Shown piece after piece: positions 61,209 to 64,000 of a DNA stretch of 64,000 nt; position 1 is the first letter of the stretch; every line of letters starts with the position of its first letter. Source of the stretch: Sphingomonas sp. Leaf208. GTDB taxonomy: Bacteria > Pseudomonadota > Alphaproteobacteria > Sphingomonadales > Sphingomonadaceae. The notes below the pieces were generated by a model. It was not told the DNA's origin. It ran no database searches and saw only the letters and a list, made by a program, of their open reading frames with translations. Both the position numbers and the translations under genes were made by a program. The stretch spans positions 307,655 through 371,654 of the forward strand of contig NZ_LMKH01000035.1 of the NCBI RefSeq assembly GCF_001421415.1. Reading direction: 5' to 3'.

Positions 61209-62546
61209 TCAAACCTGCCCCGGCCCGATCTTCTCGTAACTGTCCACGTCCACCTTCGGCCCATGCCCCGTCGGCGCATGCGGAAAGTCCCGATCCGCCG
61301 GCTCGCGCTCATCAAGCCCGCCCTCCCATTTCGCCACGACGGTCGCCGCCACCGCATTCCCGATCACGTTCGTCGCCGAGCGCCCCATGTCGAGAAAATG
61401 GTCCACCGCCAGGATCAGTAGGATGCCAGCCTCCGGAATCTTGAACATCGACAACGTGCCCGCGATCACCACCAACGATGCGCGAGGGACCCCCGCAATC
61501 CCCTTCGACGTCACCATCAGGACCAGCAGCATCGCGATCTGCTGCCCGATCGGCATGTGGATGCCGTACGCCTGCGCGATGAACAGCGACGCGAACGTCA
61601 TGTACATCATCGACCCGTCGAGATTGAACGAATAGCCCAGCGGCAGCACGAAGCTCGCGATCCGCGGCGGCACGCCGAACCGGTCGAGCGCCTCCAGCGT
61701 CCGCGGATACGCCGCCTCGGACGACGCCGCCGAGAAGGCGAGGATCAGCGGATCGCGAATATACCGCACCAGCAACCGCGTCCGCGGCCCGATCAGCAGG
61801 AACGCGATCCCGATCAGCACCGCCCACAGCAGCGCCAAGCCGATGTAGAAGCTCAGCATGAAATAACCGAGCTGACCGAGGATGGCCGGCCCCCGCTCGG
61901 CAAGCGTCGCCGTCACCGCCGCGAACACCGCGAACGGCGCGAACCGCATCACGTAGTTGGTGATCTGGAGCATCACTGCGACCAGCGCCTCGATCGCCTT
62001 CACGAGCGGCGCGGCCTTCTCGCCGACCGCGGTGATCGCGACGCCGACGAACACCGAGAACACGACGATCTGGAGGATCTCGTTGCCTGCCATCGCCGCG
62101 ATCATCGAATCGGGCACGATATGCGTGATGAACTTGGCGAGATCGAACGCCGCGCGGTCGACGCCGCTCGACGCGGTGGCCGGCGGGATTGCGAGCGCGA
62201 GGCCGACACCAGGCTGCAACACGTTGACGAGAATCAGGCCCAGCGTGAGCGACAACAGGCTCGCGCAGATGAACCAGCCGAGGCTGCGCAATCCGACCCG
62301 CCCAAGCGCGCCGGTGTCGCCCATATGCGCGATGCCCACGACCAGCGTCGAGAACACCAAAGGCGCGATGATCATCTTGATCAGCCGCAGGAACAGCGTC
62401 GTCACGATCGAGAAATAGCCGGCGATGTCTTTCAGCCGTTCGGCGGACCCTGCCGTGCCGTTGTCGATCGACGCGTTCAGGATCCAGCCGACGACCATCC
62501 CCGCGACGAGGCCGAACAAGATGTAATAGGTTAGCCGCTTGGCCAT
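61209..62546 (-). CDS. C4-dicarboxylate:cation symporter, DctA/GltP family
   Basis: ATG 62546 gives 445 residues with about eight membrane segments and two re-entrant loops. FSAASSEAAYPRTLEALDRF, YSFNLDGSMMYMTFASLFIA and DHFLDMGRSATNVIGNAVAA are signature motifs of the dicarboxylate/amino acid:cation symporter family. The second contains the ion-binding NLDG and the third the substrate-binding DMGRSATNVIGN. It imports succinate, fumarate, malate or related acids at the inner membrane. A hydrophilic C-terminal tail ends in DSYEKIGPGQV. It is divergent from the M24 peptidase gene. Confidence 0.9.
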   Translation of the reverse strand: MAKRLTYYILFGLVAGMVVGWILNASIDNGTAGSAERLKDIAGYFSIVTTLFLRLIKMIIAPLVFSTLVVGIAHMGDTGALGRVGLRSLGWFICASLLSLTLGLILVNVLQPGVGLALAIPPATASSGVDRAAFDLAKFITHIVPDSMIAAMAGNEILQIVVFSVFVGVAITAVGEKAAPLVKAIEALVAVMLQITNYVMRFAPFAVFAAVTATLAERGPAILGQLGYFMLSFYIGLALLWAVLIGIAFLLIGPRTRLLVRYIRDPLILAFSAASSEAAYPRTLEALDRFGVPPRIASFVLPLGYSFNLDGSMMYMTFASLFIAQAYGIHMPIGQQIAMLLVLMVTSKGIAGVPRASLVVIAGTLSMFKIPEAGILLILAVDHFLDMGRSATNVIGNAVAATVVAKWEGGLDEREPADRDFPHAPTGHGPKVDVDSYEKIGPGQV

Positions 62547-62617
62547 TAATCGCTCCCGAGAAGTGCGAACAGGGAAGGGGATTGCGGCGCCCGGGTCAAG
62601 GACCCTATCGTCCGGCG

Positions 62618-63898
62618 ATGTCGACCGCACGCCACAAGCCCGCCTTCAGCCCCTCGCGCCGCGACCTGCTGAGCCTCGCCATCGCGGCGCCGTTGCTGTC
62701 GACCACCGCGATCCTCCGCGCCGCCGAGCCGGACCTGTCGGCGCTGTCCGACATCACCGGCACCACCAGGGCGATCGACGCCACCGAACGCGCCGCGCGG
62801 CTGGCCCGCGCGCAATCGCTGATGAAGGCGGCGGGCATCGGCGCGGTGCTGATCGAGCCCGGATCGTCGATGATCTACTTCACCGGCGTCCGCTGGCACA
62901 CGAGCGAGCGGCTGACGCTGGCGATCCTACCGGTCGAGGGCGAACCGTGCATCGTCACGCCGTTCTTCGAGGAACCGTCGGTGCGCGAGACGCTCGCCGT
63001 CCCCGCCGAGGTCCGGGTGTGGCAGGAGGACGAGAGCCCGCTCGCCGTCGTCGCCGGGTTCCTGCGCGACCGGAAACTCGCCGCGCGGCCGGTCGGCCTG
63101 GAGGCGGAGGTGCGGTACTTCGCTTATGCGGGGCTACAGCGCGTGTTGCCCGAGGCCAAGATTGTGTCCGCCGACCCGGTCGTCCGCGCCTGCCGGATGA
63201 TCAAGACCCCCGCCGAGATCGCGCTGATGCAGGCCGCGACCGAGGTCACGCTGGCCGCGTATCGCTGGACGAAGCCGCGCGCCGAGAAGGGCATGACGGG
63301 CCCCGAGATCGGCGCGCTGATGAACGCCGCGACCAGGAAACTCGGCGGCGCGCCCGAATTCGCGCTCGCACTGATCGGGGAGGCGTCCGCCTATCCGCAC
63401 GGAAGCCGCGAGATTCACCGCGTCGCCGACGGTCAGGTCGTGCTGATGGACTGCGGCTGCACGGTGCAGGGCTATCAGTCCGACATCTCGCGCACCTGGG
63501 TCCACGGCACCGCGACCGCCGACCAGCGCAAGACGTGGGACCAGGTCGCCCGCGGGCAACAGATCGCGTTCGCCGCCGCGAAGATCGGCGCACCCGCGGG
63601 AAGCGTCGATGACGCGGTTCGCCGGCATTACGAGACGCTCGGCTATGGCCCCGGTTACAAGCTCCCCGGCCTGTCGCATCGCACCGGCCACGGTATCGGC
63701 ATGGACGGCCACGAACCCGTCAACCTCGTCCGCGGCGAGACGACCAGCCTCGCAGCGGGGATGTGCTTCTCCGATGAACCGGGCATCTACATTCCCGGAA
63801 GGTACGGGGTCCGCATCGAGGATTGTTTCCACATGATGGATGCGGGCCCGAAATGGTTTAGCGAGCCGCCCAAGTCACTCGACGCGCCACTAGGGTAA
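62618..63898 (+). CDS. Tat-exported M24 (Xaa-Pro aminopeptidase family) metallopeptidase
   Basis: ATG 62618 gives 426 residues. A twin-arginine signal (SPSRRDLLSLAIAAPLL) directs export to the periplasm. The C-terminal pita-bread domain has the five metal ligands: Asp in VLMDCGC, Asp in QSDISRTW, His in GHGIGMDGHEP, and two Glu in SDEPGIYIPG and VRIEDCFHM. This fits Xaa-Pro aminopeptidase or a related dipeptidase. It starts 71 bases from dctA on the opposite strand. Only a family A repeat is visible downstream. Confidence 0.88.
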   Translation: MSTARHKPAFSPSRRDLLSLAIAAPLLSTTAILRAAEPDLSALSDITGTTRAIDATERAARLARAQSLMKAAGIGAVLIEPGSSMIYFTGVRWHTSERLTLAILPVEGEPCIVTPFFEEPSVRETLAVPAEVRVWQEDESPLAVVAGFLRDRKLAARPVGLEAEVRYFAYAGLQRVLPEAKIVSADPVVRACRMIKTPAEIALMQAATEVTLAAYRWTKPRAEKGMTGPEIGALMNAATRKLGGAPEFALALIGEASAYPHGSREIHRVADGQVVLMDCGCTVQGYQSDISRTWVHGTATADQRKTWDQVARGQQIAFAAAKIGAPAGSVDDAVRRHYETLGYGPGYKLPGLSHRTGHGIGMDGHEPVNLVRGETTSLAAGMCFSDEPGIYIPGRYGVRIEDCFHMMDAGPKWFSEPPKSLDAPLG

Positions 63899-63933
63899 TA
63901 CTCCAACGAGGCAGTCGCCCTCGCCGCGCACTC

Positions 63934-64000
63934 CACCACCCCGGCGAAGGCCGGGGCCCAATTGGGGGACGGCGGTAACGAAGCACTGCTCTCCGTTATT
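63934..64000. repeat. Family A palindrome, cut by the window edge
   Basis: CACCCCGGCGAAGGCCGGGG followed by CCCAATTGGG is the left arm; the rest would lie beyond position 64000. Confidence 0.8.

Overview
The window looks like chromosomal DNA of a Sphingomonas-type alphaproteobacterium (order Sphingomonadales). This rests on the very high G+C content, an alphaproteobacterial SOS box (GTTC-N7-GTTC), the gene order moaB / slt / UDG-like facing ETF-QO / TPR / ispE, an HPr-rel-A type gene set, and many copies of several intergenic palindrome families. No complete mobile element and no CRISPR array is visible. RNA features seen are one tRNA-Glu and one tandem glycine riboswitch.

Layout. 1-5.8 kb is the end of a type VI secretion locus: the C-terminus of TssH/ClpV, a membrane-anchored Ser/Thr kinase, a peptidoglycan-binding glucosaminidase, a small exported protein, and two unrecognised genes. 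5.8-10.8 kb is an accessory, partly decayed stretch. It holds a hydrolase/TetR pair with a perfect operator palindrome, a cupin, a phosphatidylserine decarboxylase, a DUF2239 gene lacking a start codon, and a frameshifted integrase remnant beside tRNA-Glu(TTC). 10.8-22.5 kb carries recJ, a prolyl 4-hydroxylase-like oxygenase, an RcnB-like protein, an orphan [2Fe-2S] subunit, a FucP-type sugar transporter, a glutarate pair (CoA-transferase plus glutaryl-CoA dehydrogenase), an SOS-boxed S24 regulator facing a tiny two-gene operon, and an SDR. 22.6-30.1 kb is the phosphate regulon on the minus strand, transcribed phoR-pstS-pstC-pstA-pstB-phoU-phoB, with a PhoB box before pstS. 30.3-32.9 kb is an uncharacterised HPr-rel-A type cassette: exported Tat-signal protein, PqqD-like chaperone, HprK-related kinase, nucleotidyltransferase.

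33-46 kb holds gph/vanZ-like facing glmU, then glmS (UDP-GlcNAc supply), and a glycine riboswitch followed by gcvT-gcvH-gcvPA-gcvPB, a DMT exporter and proS. 46-64 kb has a VOC protein, a radical SAM protein, a porin-like barrel, small conserved proteins, moaB-slt-UDG-like, ETF-QO-TPR-ispE, recA, a methyltransferase, a GST, a DctA-type transporter and a Tat-exported M24 peptidase.

Most striking: two housekeeping genes, gcvPB and ispE, each appear to carry an in-frame copy of an intergenic palindrome family that also occurs between genes in this window. The HPr-rel-A cassette is the best candidate for a little-described system. All domain calls were made by eye; no database search was run.
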